A DNA stretch of 64,000 nucleotides from Noviherbaspirillum sp. UKPF54. Its GTDB lineage: Bacteria; Pseudomonadota; Gammaproteobacteria; Burkholderiales; Burkholderiaceae_D. This document shows, piece after piece, positions 1 to 7,745 of the stretch. Location: the NCBI RefSeq assembly GCF_007874125.1, contig NZ_CP040128.1, forward strand, positions 310,001 to 374,000. Direction: 5' to 3'. The translations under genes and the position numbers were made by a program. The notes below the pieces were generated by a model. The model ran no database searches. It was given only the letters and a program-made list of their open reading frames with translations, and was not told where the DNA came from. Positions within the stretch are counted from its first letter, which is position 1. Every line of letters begins with the position of its first letter.

Positions 1-622
1 TGCGTTGCAGCGCCGCTTCCAGTTCCGTATTGCGCTTGGCCAGTTCCTGGTTGTTGACGCGCACCTTGTGCCGCAACCTGCCGATGTAGCCGGCCAAAAA
101 CGTGAACTGGGCCAGCGTCGCCAGTAGCGCCATCCATTGCAGGATTTCAACCTTCAGCACAATGCCGTCCGGCCGCTGGCGCACCAGCAGCGCGATCAGC
201 AGCGCGTAGCCGCACAGGATGAGCACTGCTAAGCCGGCGAAGTCGCGCGTCTTGAAGCGGAACAATCCGAACAGCAGCATCGACAGCAGCAGCACGAGGT
301 AGGTGTTGCGCGCGTCGCCGGAAAAATACATCAGGTTGAACACCACCAGCGTGGCCACCGCCATCTGGGAAAAGGTCAGGCTGGGGTCGGCCAGGCGCTT
401 GTTCAGTCCGCTGCGGATGAGGCAATAGAACATCAGGTTGAACGTGATCGTCAGCACCGCGTAACGCGTCACGATGGTTGAGCTGAAATACCCCATGCGC
501 CAGCACACCAGCACGAATGCCGAATTCATGAAGTAGGCGGCAATGCCCAGGAAAAACCGCTTGAGCCGCAGTTCCTGTTCAGGATCGTTGCGGGGAAAGA
601 TTCCAAAACAATTCGCAGCCAT
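1..622 (-). CDS. Membrane sensor protein, probable diguanylate cyclase, N-terminal part (cut by window edge)
   Basis: Reading the minus strand from ATG at 622 gives an open frame of about 207 codons that runs off the left edge, beginning MAANCFGIFPRNDPEQELRL. About six hydrophobic segments follow (for example FFLGIAAYFMNSAFVLVCW and TYLVLLLSMLLFGLF). After the last one comes a charged, coiled-coil-like stretch (KVRVNNQELAKRNTELEAAL). In this kind of protein such a linker usually joins a membrane sensor to a GGDEF domain, but the catalytic part lies outside the window, so a histidine kinase or other output is possible. A good sigma70 promoter on the same strand lies about 95 bases upstream (715-743). 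Confidence 0.65.
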   Translation of the reverse strand, partial: MAANCFGIFPRNDPEQELRLKRFFLGIAAYFMNSAFVLVCWRMGYFSSTIVTRYAVLTITFNLMFYCLIRSGLNKRLADPSLTFSQMAVATLVVFNLMYFSGDARNTYLVLLLSMLLFGLFRFKTRDFAGLAVLILCGYALLIALLVRQRPDGIVLKVEILQWMALLATLAQFTFLAGYIGRLRHKVRVNNQELAKRNTELEAALQR

Positions 623-986
623 GACGTCTCCCTCGTGTCGCTGTCTGACGCAGCGTCGATCCTTCCATGCCATGCCGAAGCGGCCGGTGCCGGCTAACTT
701 TTGGTATGGGCGATTTTATATTCAAATAGTAAATTACTGGCAATCGACCCGTCTTCAAAAAAGGCGGCCATTTCCCGCCTATCTCCGCGCTTGCTGGGCC
801 GCTACGGTGCGGCGTCCGGAGCCGGGACGAACGGTTCTGTTCCATTCGGAAATTCTCTTTTCACTTGCGGTTAATTGAAACTGTGCACCTTGCGCGCTCT
901 CAACGCGACAACGCGACTGCGGCGTACATTAAATAGCGACCCGGAAGCGTTGTTTGACATTCACAGACCTAGACAGGCGGACAGAG
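623..986. other. Divergent intergenic region
   Basis: This gap separates the leftward sensor gene from the rightward ATP-grasp gene. Apart from the leftward promoter at 715-743 I see no supported gene. Several short open frames here lack ribosome sites and recognisable products. No clear promoter for the rightward gene was found. Confidence 0.5.
715..743 (-). promoter_or_regulatory. Sigma70-type promoter for the membrane sensor gene
   Basis: On the minus strand TTGCCA (743-738) and TATAAA (720-715) are separated by exactly 17 bases, each one mismatch from consensus. The promoter reads toward the gene starting at 622 and would leave a leader of roughly 85 bases. The stretch is markedly AT-rich against its surroundings. 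Confidence 0.6.
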
Positions 987-2159
987 ATGATCAACTTTAT
1001 CGTGGTAGGCAAATGCAAGCGAGTGGTATCCGCTGTGCTGCAGGCGATCCGCAGCTTTACCGATGCCAAGTGCGTCGTGATCGGCAGCGAGGCGACCGCG
1101 TCATTGCGCTGGTCTTCGCTCTGCAAGCGGCAGTTCACGATGGACATGCTCGGCGCCGATGACGTGCGTTTCGTTCAAGCCGTCAATGCCATCGTCAAGC
1201 GCACGCCGCACGTGGTGCTGATCCCCGCAGACTGCGACGCCATCCGCCTCGTCAACCGTGTGCGCGGGCAGTTGCAGTTGCGCGTGACGCCGATTCCGGA
1301 CCTGGCGACGCTGGACATGTTCGACAACAAATGGCTGTTCTACCAGTTCTGCACGCGGCATGGCCTTCCGGTGCCCGCCACGCGCTTCATCGGCGCGAAG
1401 TCGGCGCTCGATTACGACGCGGTCGCGGCTGAATTCGGCGTGCCGTTCGTGGTCAAGCCGCTTAACCAGGCCGGCTCGACCGGTGTCCAGATTATCCGCA
1501 GCAAGGCTCAGTTCGACACAGCCATCCTCAACGATGCCAGCTACGACTATGGCCCGCTGATCGTGCAGCGCTACATCGACGGCACGGATATCGACGTGAG
1601 TTTTCTCGCCATCGGCGGGCGCTTATGCGCTTTTGCTGTGCAGCAAAGCGCGCCCTCGAAGATCGTCTTCGTGCAAAATGCCGAGCTGGAGGCGCTGGCT
1701 GCAAGGCTGTGCCATGCCGGCGCCTATCACGGCGTGATGCACGTCGATGCGCGCATCGATGCGGCCAGCGGCAAGGTTTACCTGATCGAATCCAATCCGC
1801 GCTTCTGGGCCACCCTGACCGCGTCAGTCTGGTGCGGCCTGAACTTTGTGGCGGAAAGCATCCTGCAGGCGCCGCGCCTGAACGGCGCGCTATGCCTGAC
1901 ATCGGGAACGGCGAGCACCCGTCATCCACTGATCCGTCCGTCTTCCTGGCGCCAGCTCATTGGCGATGCCGGCTGGCGCGGCAGGCTGCTGCGAGCCGTC
2001 GCCTTCGACTTGCCCACCCTCAGGGATTTTGCGCGGGAACTGCCGCAAACCGGCATGCGCTACCTGAACAGGCGAGCGGGCATGCTCCTCAAGGAGCCGG
2101 ATGCAATGCCGGCGATACCGGAGCTGCGCGGTAATTCACTCGATGGTGCGGTGCACTGA
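987..2159 (+). CDS. ATP-grasp domain protein
   Basis: A 390-residue protein from ATG 987; an upstream in-frame TTG at 954 is less likely. The N-terminal third looks like a pre-ATP-grasp Rossmann-type domain. It is followed by an ATP-grasp fold with DNKWLFYQFCTRHGLPVPAT, the nucleotide-binding loop segment PFVVKPLNQAGSTGVQII (about residues 150-170) and the metal-binding end YLIESNPRFWATL (about 265-280). The arrangement resembles carbamoyl-phosphate-synthase-like ATP-grasp ligases that join a carboxylate to an amine or thiol through an acyl phosphate. The substrate cannot be read from sequence. The gene stands alone and no pathway partner is adjacent. Confidence 0.75.
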   Translation: MINFIVVGKCKRVVSAVLQAIRSFTDAKCVVIGSEATASLRWSSLCKRQFTMDMLGADDVRFVQAVNAIVKRTPHVVLIPADCDAIRLVNRVRGQLQLRVTPIPDLATLDMFDNKWLFYQFCTRHGLPVPATRFIGAKSALDYDAVAAEFGVPFVVKPLNQAGSTGVQIIRSKAQFDTAILNDASYDYGPLIVQRYIDGTDIDVSFLAIGGRLCAFAVQQSAPSKIVFVQNAELEALAARLCHAGAYHGVMHVDARIDAASGKVYLIESNPRFWATLTASVWCGLNFVAESILQAPRLNGALCLTSGTASTRHPLIRPSSWRQLIGDAGWRGRLLRAVAFDLPTLRDFARELPQTGMRYLNRRAGMLLKEPDAMPAIPELRGNSLDGAVH

Positions 2160-2215
2160 ATCGCTGCGGCGAGTTCCCCATCGCGCCGGTTTCCAGCCTC
2201 TTCATTCCTTCCTCC

Positions 2216-2241
2216 GCTACGACTGCCCGGTCAGTCGTAGC
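2216..2241. terminator. Perfect 10-bp stem-loop after the ATP-grasp gene
   Basis: GCTACGACTG, loop CCCGGT, CAGTCGTAGC forms a perfect 10-bp stem 57 bases after the stop codon. There is no U-run on either strand, so it is either a weak or factor-assisted terminator or an mRNA 3' end stabiliser. Confidence 0.4.
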
Positions 2242-2477
2242 CGGCATCCCAATCGATAACCAGATCAGAATTTCTCGTTAGCAAGAATGTTTGTCAAGGT
2301 CTGTCGCCTGCTTGCGATTAGAGGGGTTTACCAACAAACCGAACAAAGAGATTGTCACAAATTGCAACACTGCAATACTATGTGATCGTTGGTACACTTG
2401 GTTGCAAAAACGTTGCTGATTTTTTCTGAGTTTTACGCTCGCTTGTTAACAGTACCGTTTGGGTGGGAGACAAATTA
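2242..2477. other. Regulatory region upstream of the chemoreceptor
   Basis: The 318 bases between the ATP-grasp stop and the chemoreceptor start hold the stem-loop at 2216-2241 and the promoter and palindrome at 2352-2381. I see no gene. The region is AT-richer than the flanking genes. Confidence 0.5.
2352..2381 (+). promoter_or_regulatory. Promoter with an internal palindrome, upstream of the chemoreceptor
   Basis: TTGTCA (2352-2357) and TACTAT (2376-2381) are spaced by 18 bases. The spacer contains ATTGCA-acac-TGCAAT (2361-2376), a 6-4-6 inverted repeat placed where a repressor would block polymerase. Transcription would start about 90 bases before the ATG at 2478. No flagellar sigma28 promoter was evident. 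Confidence 0.4.
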
Positions 2478-4172
2478 ATGAATATTAAAAAGATCCGTAT
2501 CGGACAAAGGCTGGCTCTCGGTTTTGGCGTGGTCATCGCATTGCTGCTCATGCTGGCCGGGTTGGCGTGGGTGCGCATCATGAGCCTCAACAGCGAGGTT
2601 AACCTCATGATCAAGGACCGCTATCCGAAGACCGTGCTGGCCAATGGCATCAAGGCCGATGTCAGCGAAACCACGCGCAACATGCTCAACGTGCTGGTCA
2701 TGACCGATCCGGGCCAGATGAAAAAGGAGCTCGTCAACATCGAGCAAAAGAACAAGAGCATCGACGAATCGATCGCCACCTTAAGCAAGATCATCACCAG
2801 CGCCAAGGGTATCGAGTACATCAAGGCCATCACCGAACTGCGGGACAAGTTCGTGCCGGCGCAGACGAAATTCGTCGCCCTCGTCAACGAAGACAAGAAG
2901 GACGAGGCGATGGTGAAGCTGATGTTTTCGATCCGCCCCCTGCAGGCAAAGTACTTCGAGCAGATCGATGGCTTCATCAAGTACCAGAATAGCGAGATGG
3001 AGTCGTCCGGCACGGAATCGTCGGATGCCGCCAAGCGTACCGAACTCATGATCATGGCGCTGGCGCTGGTGGCCAGCGTGATTTCGGCGCTGGTCGGCTT
3101 TCTTGCCACCCGCAGCATCACCCGACCGCTCAATGAGGCGGTGGATGTCGCCAAGCGCGTGGCCGACGGCGACCTCACCAGCGACATTCAGATCAAGACC
3201 CATGACGAGACCGGCGAGCTGATGCAGGCGCTCAAGCACATGAACGAAAGCTTGTCGAAGATCGTCGGCGAGGTGCGTGGTGGTACCGACAACATTGCGA
3301 TGGCGTCGCGCGAAATTGCCAGCGGCAATGCCGAGCTGTCGGCTCATACGCAAGACCAGGCCAGCTCGCTGCAGGAGACCGCGACCTCGATGTCGTCGCT
3401 GACCGACACCGTGCGGCAGAACGCCGACAACGCGCGCCAGGCCAACACGCTGGCCGCGTCGGCCTCGGAAGTGGCGGTCAAGGGCGGCGATGTGGTGTCG
3501 CAGGTGATCGACACGATGGGATCGATCAACGCATCGTCCAAGAAGATCGTCGACATCATCGGCGTCATCGACGGCATCGCGTTCCAGACCAACATCCTCG
3601 CCCTGAACGCGGCGGTGGAAGCCGCGCGCGCCGGCGAGCAGGGCCGCGGCTTCGCGGTGGTGGCGGCCGAAGTGCGCAACCTGGCCCAGCGTTCCGCGTC
3701 GGCGGCCAAGGAAATCAAGGCGCTGATCGGCGATTCGGTGGAAAAGGTCGAAGTCGGCAGCAAGCTGGTCGGCCAGGCCGGCATCACGATGGACGAGGTC
3801 GTCAACAGCGTCAAGCGCGTGACCGACATCATGGGCGAGATCACCGCGGCCAGCCAGGAACAGAGCCTGGGCATTGAACAAATCAATATGGCCATCAACC
3901 AGATGGACGGCGTGACACAGCAGAATGCCGCCCTGGTGGAAGAGGCGGCCGCGGCGGCGGAATCGATGCAGGACCAGGCCGCCAACCTGGCGCGTCTGGT
4001 CAGCGTGTTCAAGGTGGGAGGCGAGCGTGCGGCCGCCCTGCCGGCGAAAGAACAATCCGTGCCGCCCGCAGCGGCAAAACCGGCTGCGGTTCGAATTGCT
4101 GCTCCGGCGTCCGGCGCACTACAACAAGTGCGCGCCAAGGCGGCCGGCAGCGACGAATGGGAAGAGTTTTAA
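2478..4172 (+). CDS. Methyl-accepting chemotaxis protein
   Basis: A 564-residue transducer. ATG 2478 is chosen because GGGAGA sits 8 bases upstream; the in-frame GTG at 2463 overlaps that ribosome site. TM1 spans about residues 11-33, a roughly 150-residue four-helix-bundle periplasmic sensor follows, TM2 is about 188-208 (LMIMALALVASVISALVGFL), then HAMP and the cytoplasmic coiled coil. The hairpin tip contains QTNILALNAAVEAARAGEQG near residue 371, the universally conserved CheA/CheW contact region. The protein ends exactly in DEWEEF, a WxxF-type pentapeptide like the NWETF tether that recruits CheR and CheB, preceded by an Ala/Pro-rich flexible linker. The ligand cannot be predicted. No che genes are adjacent, so it is an orphan receptor locus. 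Confidence 0.93.
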   Translation: MNIKKIRIGQRLALGFGVVIALLLMLAGLAWVRIMSLNSEVNLMIKDRYPKTVLANGIKADVSETTRNMLNVLVMTDPGQMKKELVNIEQKNKSIDESIATLSKIITSAKGIEYIKAITELRDKFVPAQTKFVALVNEDKKDEAMVKLMFSIRPLQAKYFEQIDGFIKYQNSEMESSGTESSDAAKRTELMIMALALVASVISALVGFLATRSITRPLNEAVDVAKRVADGDLTSDIQIKTHDETGELMQALKHMNESLSKIVGEVRGGTDNIAMASREIASGNAELSAHTQDQASSLQETATSMSSLTDTVRQNADNARQANTLAASASEVAVKGGDVVSQVIDTMGSINASSKKIVDIIGVIDGIAFQTNILALNAAVEAARAGEQGRGFAVVAAEVRNLAQRSASAAKEIKALIGDSVEKVEVGSKLVGQAGITMDEVVNSVKRVTDIMGEITAASQEQSLGIEQINMAINQMDGVTQQNAALVEEAAAAAESMQDQAANLARLVSVFKVGGERAAALPAKEQSVPPAAAKPAAVRIAAPASGALQQVRAKAAGSDEWEEF

Positions 4173-4268
4173 GCCGGTTCGTCCGGCACGGTTGTGGGAC
4201 GGAAGTTTTGCAGTAAGACGGGTCAGACGTCGATTCAGCGAATTCACTAAAAAACTATGGGAGGCAAA

Positions 4269-4859
4269 ATGAAATTCGGTATGCGTATCAAGCAGTTGTT
4301 GATTGTGGGTGGCCTCGTGGCTGGTTTTTGCCAGGCAGGGCAGGCGGCTGAAGTCGCCGGCATCAAGTTCGACGATACTGCCAAGGTCGGCGGCAAGGAA
4401 CTCAAGCTCAACGGCGCAGGCGCGCGCGCATGGGCAGGGCTGGTCAAGGTATATGCCATTGGCATGTATCTGCCGGAAAAGAAAACTACTCCTGCCGACG
4501 TTCTTGCGACGAACGGCCCGCGCCGCATGAAACTGGTATTGCTGCGCAAGGTCAACAATGAAGAACTGGGCCAAGCCTTCATGGATGGCCTGAACAAGAA
4601 TTCCGACAAGGCTGAAAAATCGAAATTCGTCGATCAGACGGTCAAGATGGGTGAAGTCTTTGCCTCGATCTCCGACCTGGACAAGGGCTCGGTCATCGTG
4701 ACCGACTACATCCCGGACGTCGGTCTGCAGGTGTATGTCAACGACAAGAAGATCGGCGAACCGATGGCCGGCATCGCATTTGCCAATGCGTATTTCAAGA
4801 TCTGGCTGGGCGACAAGCCGGCCGATAGCTCGTTGAAAGAGAAGCTGCTCGGCAATTAA
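4269..4859 (+). CDS. Chalcone isomerase-like periplasmic protein
   Basis: A 196-residue protein. ATG 4269 is preceded by GGGAGG; an upstream in-frame ATG at 4257 overlaps that site and is unlikely. Residues 1-28 are a signal peptide (LLIVGGLVAGFCQAGQAAE). The body (EVAGIKFDDTAKVGGKEL, NGAGARAWAGLVKVYAIGMY, KIWLGDKPADSSLKEKLLG) matches the bacterial chalcone-isomerase-like family. That family shares the fold of fatty-acid-binding and chalcone isomerase proteins but usually lacks the isomerase active site. The function is unknown; binding of a small hydrophobic ligand in the periplasm is a family-based inference. A strong terminator follows at 4900-4929. Confidence 0.85.
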   Translation: MKFGMRIKQLLIVGGLVAGFCQAGQAAEVAGIKFDDTAKVGGKELKLNGAGARAWAGLVKVYAIGMYLPEKKTTPADVLATNGPRRMKLVLLRKVNNEELGQAFMDGLNKNSDKAEKSKFVDQTVKMGEVFASISDLDKGSVIVTDYIPDVGLQVYVNDKKIGEPMAGIAFANAYFKIWLGDKPADSSLKEKLLGN

Positions 4860-4899
4860 GACACGGCGCGGCCACGCCTGTCCGGCCGCTATCGACAAG

Positions 4900-4929
4900 C
4901 CATCCTGCGCAACAGGATGGTTTTTTTTT
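4900..4929 (+). terminator. Rho-independent terminator
   Basis: CCATCCTG / CAGGATGG stem (4900-4907 with 4913-4920) around a CGCAA loop, followed by nine T residues. It ends the chalcone isomerase-like transcript just before the oppositely oriented small membrane gene. Confidence 0.9.
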
Positions 4930-4938
4930 GCCAGTGAG

Positions 4939-5094
4939 CTAATGAAAACGGATGTTCCCCATGCCAAACAAGCCGATCAGGCCGATCGCGATCAGGTACA
5001 GCGCAACGATATAGTTGAGCAGCCGCGGCATGAGCAGGATCAGGATGCCGGCGATGAGCGAGGCCAGCGGGACGATGGACAGGTGCACAGACAT
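4939..5094 (-). CDS. DUF3096-like small membrane protein
   Basis: A 51-residue protein from ATG 5094, preceded by a GAAAGGTGG-type ribosome site. It is almost entirely hydrophobic: VPLASLIAGILILLMPRLLN followed by YIVALYLIAIGLIGLFGMG, giving two membrane helices with the MPRLLNYIVA(L/I)YLI core that I associate with DUF3096. The role of the family is unknown. The gene reads away from the candidate small RNA starting near 5158 and faces the terminator of the previous gene. Confidence 0.75.
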   Translation of the reverse strand: MSVHLSIVPLASLIAGILILLMPRLLNYIVALYLIAIGLIGLFGMGNIRFH

Positions 5095-5122
5095 GGCGCC
5101 ACCTTTCGGAAGTCGGAAGTGC

Positions 5123-5150
5123 TTGCGATTCCAGTATAGGCGACTAAACT
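5123..5150 (+). promoter_or_regulatory. Candidate promoter of the hairpin-array RNA
   Basis: TTGCGA (5123-5128) and TAAACT (5145-5150) with a 16-base spacer. Each hexamer matches consensus at four of six positions. A start near 5157 would place the whole hairpin array in the transcript. Confidence 0.4.
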
Positions 5151-5156
5151 GGATTT

Positions 5157-5365
5157 AAGTCAGCGTGTAGTTGCATCCGCAGAAGCGGATTCGGTGAAAG
5201 CTGATGGCCCCTGACAAAGGGCAGAGATCGCGCCGAGGAACAACCCGACGACGCGCGATTACGAAGAGCCGCGGTGTTGATTGCCGTCGGCTCCCGCGAA
5301 TGCAAACTCGTCGCCGTAGGCGACGATGGCCCGACGCCTGTACTGGCGTCGGGCTTTTGTTTTTG
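5157..5365 (+). ncRNA. Candidate structured small RNA of about 205 nt
   Basis: Six consecutive stem-loops with no convincing ORF: ATCCGC-agaa-GCGGAT (5175-5190); GCCC/GGGC (5207-5222); ATCGCGC/GCGCGAT (5227-5233 with 5253-5259); GAGCCG/CGGCTC (5266-5271 with 5288-5293); TCGTCGCC-gta-GGCGACGA (5308-5326); and a 10-bp terminator stem with a U-run (5329-5361). A promoter-like element precedes it. Only the plus strand ends in a U-run, so it would be transcribed rightward, away from the DUF3096-like gene. It does not carry signatures I know for 6S, tmRNA, RNase P or SRP RNA. It could also be a long leader that terminates prematurely. Confidence 0.5.
5329..5361 (+). terminator. Strong rho-independent terminator
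   Basis: GCCCGACGCC (5329-5338), six-base loop, GGCGTCGGGC (5345-5354), then TTTTGT. The stem is a perfect 10 bp. It has no protein-coding gene upstream on the same strand, which is what first suggests a noncoding transcript here. Confidence 0.85.
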
Positions 5366-5406
5366 GCGACTCGCGCTGCCCGGTGGCGACGAGGCTGTGC
5401 CGCCGC

Positions 5407-6264
5407 TTATCTCCACCCCAGGCTGCGCCAGGATGCGGTGGCAAGAAGCGCGATGACCAGCGCGATGGCCGTCTTCATGGCAAGCACGGAAGGGCTGAAC
5501 CAGCCGCCGCGCGGTGCCACGCTCAGCGTCCAGGTGGCATTCGGTACCTGCACCGTGCGGTTCACCGGGTCGCTCAGCGGGGTGTTGGCCGACGCGGCGA
5601 TCATCTGCTTGTTGCCGGTATCGGGATGGATGCGCCAGAGCGCGTAATCGTATCCCCGCTCCACCAGCGCCGGCAGGCGGGCAGGGGCGACGATGTCGGG
5701 AAAACGGATCAGCACGACGACGAACCCCCAGAACTGGCGATTTCCTTTTTCATCGGTCAGATAGACCGGCAGGCGGCCTGCCGCGCCCTGGCCGCCTTGC
5801 ACCAGCTTGAACGGCCCGGCCAAGGTGAGTTTGCCGGTTTCGCGCGCCAGGAAGGCTTCCTTGTCGCGCTCCGGGTCGGTCAGCAGGTTGTGGCCGACGG
5901 CTTTTTCATTGCCGGCAAGCGGAGAAATGTTGGTGACTATGCCGCCCGGCGCCAGCTCCAACGCCGCGATGCCGGGATAGAAGGAGCGCAGTGCGGCGGC
6001 GGCGGTGCCGAATTCATGTGTGTCGCCACGATTCAGTTCGATCATGGTCGCCATGGCATAGGTGGCGGACAGGGCATTCTCGATATTCATCTGCAGCGCG
6101 AGCGCGTATTCGCCGGCCAGGTTCGAGACGCGGTTGCGTTCCTGCTGGACGCGGCCGGCTTCCGTATACCAGATGAGCGCCACCGCCAGCAGCGCGCATA
6201 CCGCGAAGACGAGGACTGTGCTGATCTGCGAGCGGCGGGTAGAGGAACTTTTTGTAGATACCAT
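5407..6264 (-). CDS. CHASE-domain membrane sensor without an output domain
   Basis: About 285 residues from ATG 6264; a TTG at 6273 is the alternative. TM1 (VLVFAVCALLAVALIWY) is followed by a periplasmic CHASE-type ligand-binding domain of about 200 residues. Typical stretches are MNIENALSATYAMATMIELN, FYPGIAALELAPGGIVTNIS and WGFVVVLIRFPDIV. TM2 (VLAMKTAIALVIALLATASW) is then followed almost at once by the stop codon. CHASE domains normally feed histidine kinase, GGDEF or adenylate cyclase modules. Here none follows in any frame I could see, so this is a stand-alone or truncated receptor. The 3' end faces the candidate RNA terminator. Confidence 0.75.
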   Translation of the reverse strand: MVSTKSSSTRRSQISTVLVFAVCALLAVALIWYTEAGRVQQERNRVSNLAGEYALALQMNIENALSATYAMATMIELNRGDTHEFGTAAAALRSFYPGIAALELAPGGIVTNISPLAGNEKAVGHNLLTDPERDKEAFLARETGKLTLAGPFKLVQGGQGAAGRLPVYLTDEKGNRQFWGFVVVLIRFPDIVAPARLPALVERGYDYALWRIHPDTGNKQMIAASANTPLSDPVNRTVQVPNATWTLSVAPRGGWFSPSVLAMKTAIALVIALLATASWRSLGWR

Positions 6265-6437
6265 GAAGCCCAATCGGAAATGGTGCGCCCGTAAAAAAGA
6301 TTCCCCCTTGTTGCAGGTATGGCAGGATTCTCCGGCGTATTGTAGCGGGCAAAATACGCCTTTGCACGTTCGGAAACAAATGTGCGCGACAATTCATTTA
6401 CAGAAGGCCGCCGGGGCGTTCGACGGCCGGGCCTCCC

Positions 6438-7217
6438 TCATCGGGCAGGTTGGCCCCTATATGGCTTGGTCGCGTTCCACGCAAGGCCGAGCCATTCGTG
6501 CAGAGCGTAGTGGGCGCGGTACATGCCTTCGCCGCTGGGCAGGAAATCGGTCGCCGCCAGAGTGCCGTGGCTGCGCACTGAAACGGGGGCGGCGATCGCA
6601 TCCAGACCGGTCTGCGCAAACAGTGTTTGCGCGCGCGGCATGTGCATGGCATCCGTCACCAGAAGGATGCGCCGTACCCCCGCCGCTTTCAGGATATCCG
6701 CCGACAGCACGGCATTTTGCCGCGTATCGTCGGAGCCGCCCTCGATCCAGCGGACCGGCACCCCGAAGTCCTCGCGCAGGCTGCGCGCCATGACGAAGGC
6801 TTCCGATTCGGCGCCGCCGTCCGGTGTACCGCCTGACACCAGGACCGGCAGCCCGGTTGCGCGCTGCAGTTGAGCGGCATAGCGCAACCGGACAAGCGTG
6901 AGGGATTTCGGCAGGTCGTGACCGCCGTACTCCGGCGCGTTCCTGGTGCGGCCGCCACCGAGCACGACGATCGCCTGCGCGCGGCTGTCTTGTACCGCGC
7001 CCGCGGCGCTGCTGCCTTCCAGCGGAGCGGCCAGCAACAGTGCGCCGGCCGGCGTGCTGATGACCGCCAGACCCAACAGCGCGCACACGCTCAGGGCAAG
7101 TCCCGCGCGCGGATACCGGCGCTGCAGCAGCAGCCCGGCCGCGCACAGCAATATCAGGTTGAGCGGAGGCAGCAGCAGGGCGCTGATGGCCTTGGTGGCA
7201 AACAGGCTGAGGGGCAT
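6438..7217 (-). CDS. YdcF/ElyC-type DUF218 membrane protein
   Basis: 259 residues. Two N-terminal membrane helices (ISALLLPPLNLILLCAAGLL and AGLALSVCALLGLAVISTP) precede a DUF218 domain. The domain has the typical QAIVVLGGGRTRNAPEYGG, RLRYAAQLQRATGLPVLVSG, SEAFVMARSL and VTDAMHMPRAQTLFAQTGLD segments. Family members such as ElyC and SanA affect envelope integrity and undecaprenyl-phosphate-dependent polymer synthesis in enterobacteria. A similar envelope role here is inference from family membership. The gene is monocistronic as far as can be seen. Confidence 0.85.
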   Translation of the reverse strand: MPLSLFATKAISALLLPPLNLILLCAAGLLLQRRYPRAGLALSVCALLGLAVISTPAGALLLAAPLEGSSAAGAVQDSRAQAIVVLGGGRTRNAPEYGGHDLPKSLTLVRLRYAAQLQRATGLPVLVSGGTPDGGAESEAFVMARSLREDFGVPVRWIEGGSDDTRQNAVLSADILKAAGVRRILLVTDAMHMPRAQTLFAQTGLDAIAAPVSVRSHGTLAATDFLPSGEGMYRAHYALHEWLGLAWNATKPYRGQPAR

Positions 7218-7442
7218 CGTCGTCAGTCAAGTCAATGGGGCGTGCAACAGGGCATTGTGGCGAGAGTAATTCCATGCGTCAACGCTATGGCAGAAGGCGA
7301 TGCACCGGAAAATGGATTTAGAGGATTTGTTACTAAAAATAACTCCTGACAAAGGGATTACCGACATGAACTAGCGGTCCGCTTTAAGTACTAACAGTTA
7401 TCGAAGTGTCATCCAGATAACCAGCATCGGGCGGGAGCAGTC

Positions 7443-7745
7443 ATGCACAGGGACAATCCTTCTACGCTACACTCATTGCCGAGCGGTCACGGGCTGCATG
7501 ATCTTTCCTTTGATCAGCAGTCAGACGACGCCACGAATATGCCGGAGTTCTCCGGCGAGGTCGGGAGCATGTTCGGCAAGCACAAGGGAAAGCTGGCCGT
7601 CGGCGCGGCGGCCATGCTGGGCATCGCCATCTTTTACAAGTGGCGCGAGCATCGCCTGGCCAAGGATGACCCGGAAGAGTACGCGCGCCTGCAGCGCCTG
7701 AAGCAGGCCGTCAAGAACGAAGAAAGGACACACCAGGAACCATGA
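7443..7745 (+). CDS. Small single-pass membrane protein of unknown function
   Basis: 100 residues, with a GGGAG ribosome site before ATG 7443. A polar N-terminus of about 45 residues is followed by one hydrophobic segment (KLAVGAAAMLGIAIFYKW). A basic and acidic, probably helical cytoplasmic tail ends it (EHRLAKDDPEEYARLQRLKQ). The stop overlaps the start of the DsbA-family gene by 4 bases (ATGA), so the two are translationally coupled and probably act together. No family recognised. Confidence 0.7.
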   Translation: MHRDNPSTLHSLPSGHGLHDLSFDQQSDDATNMPEFSGEVGSMFGKHKGKLAVGAAAMLGIAIFYKWREHRLAKDDPEEYARLQRLKQAVKNEERTHQEP

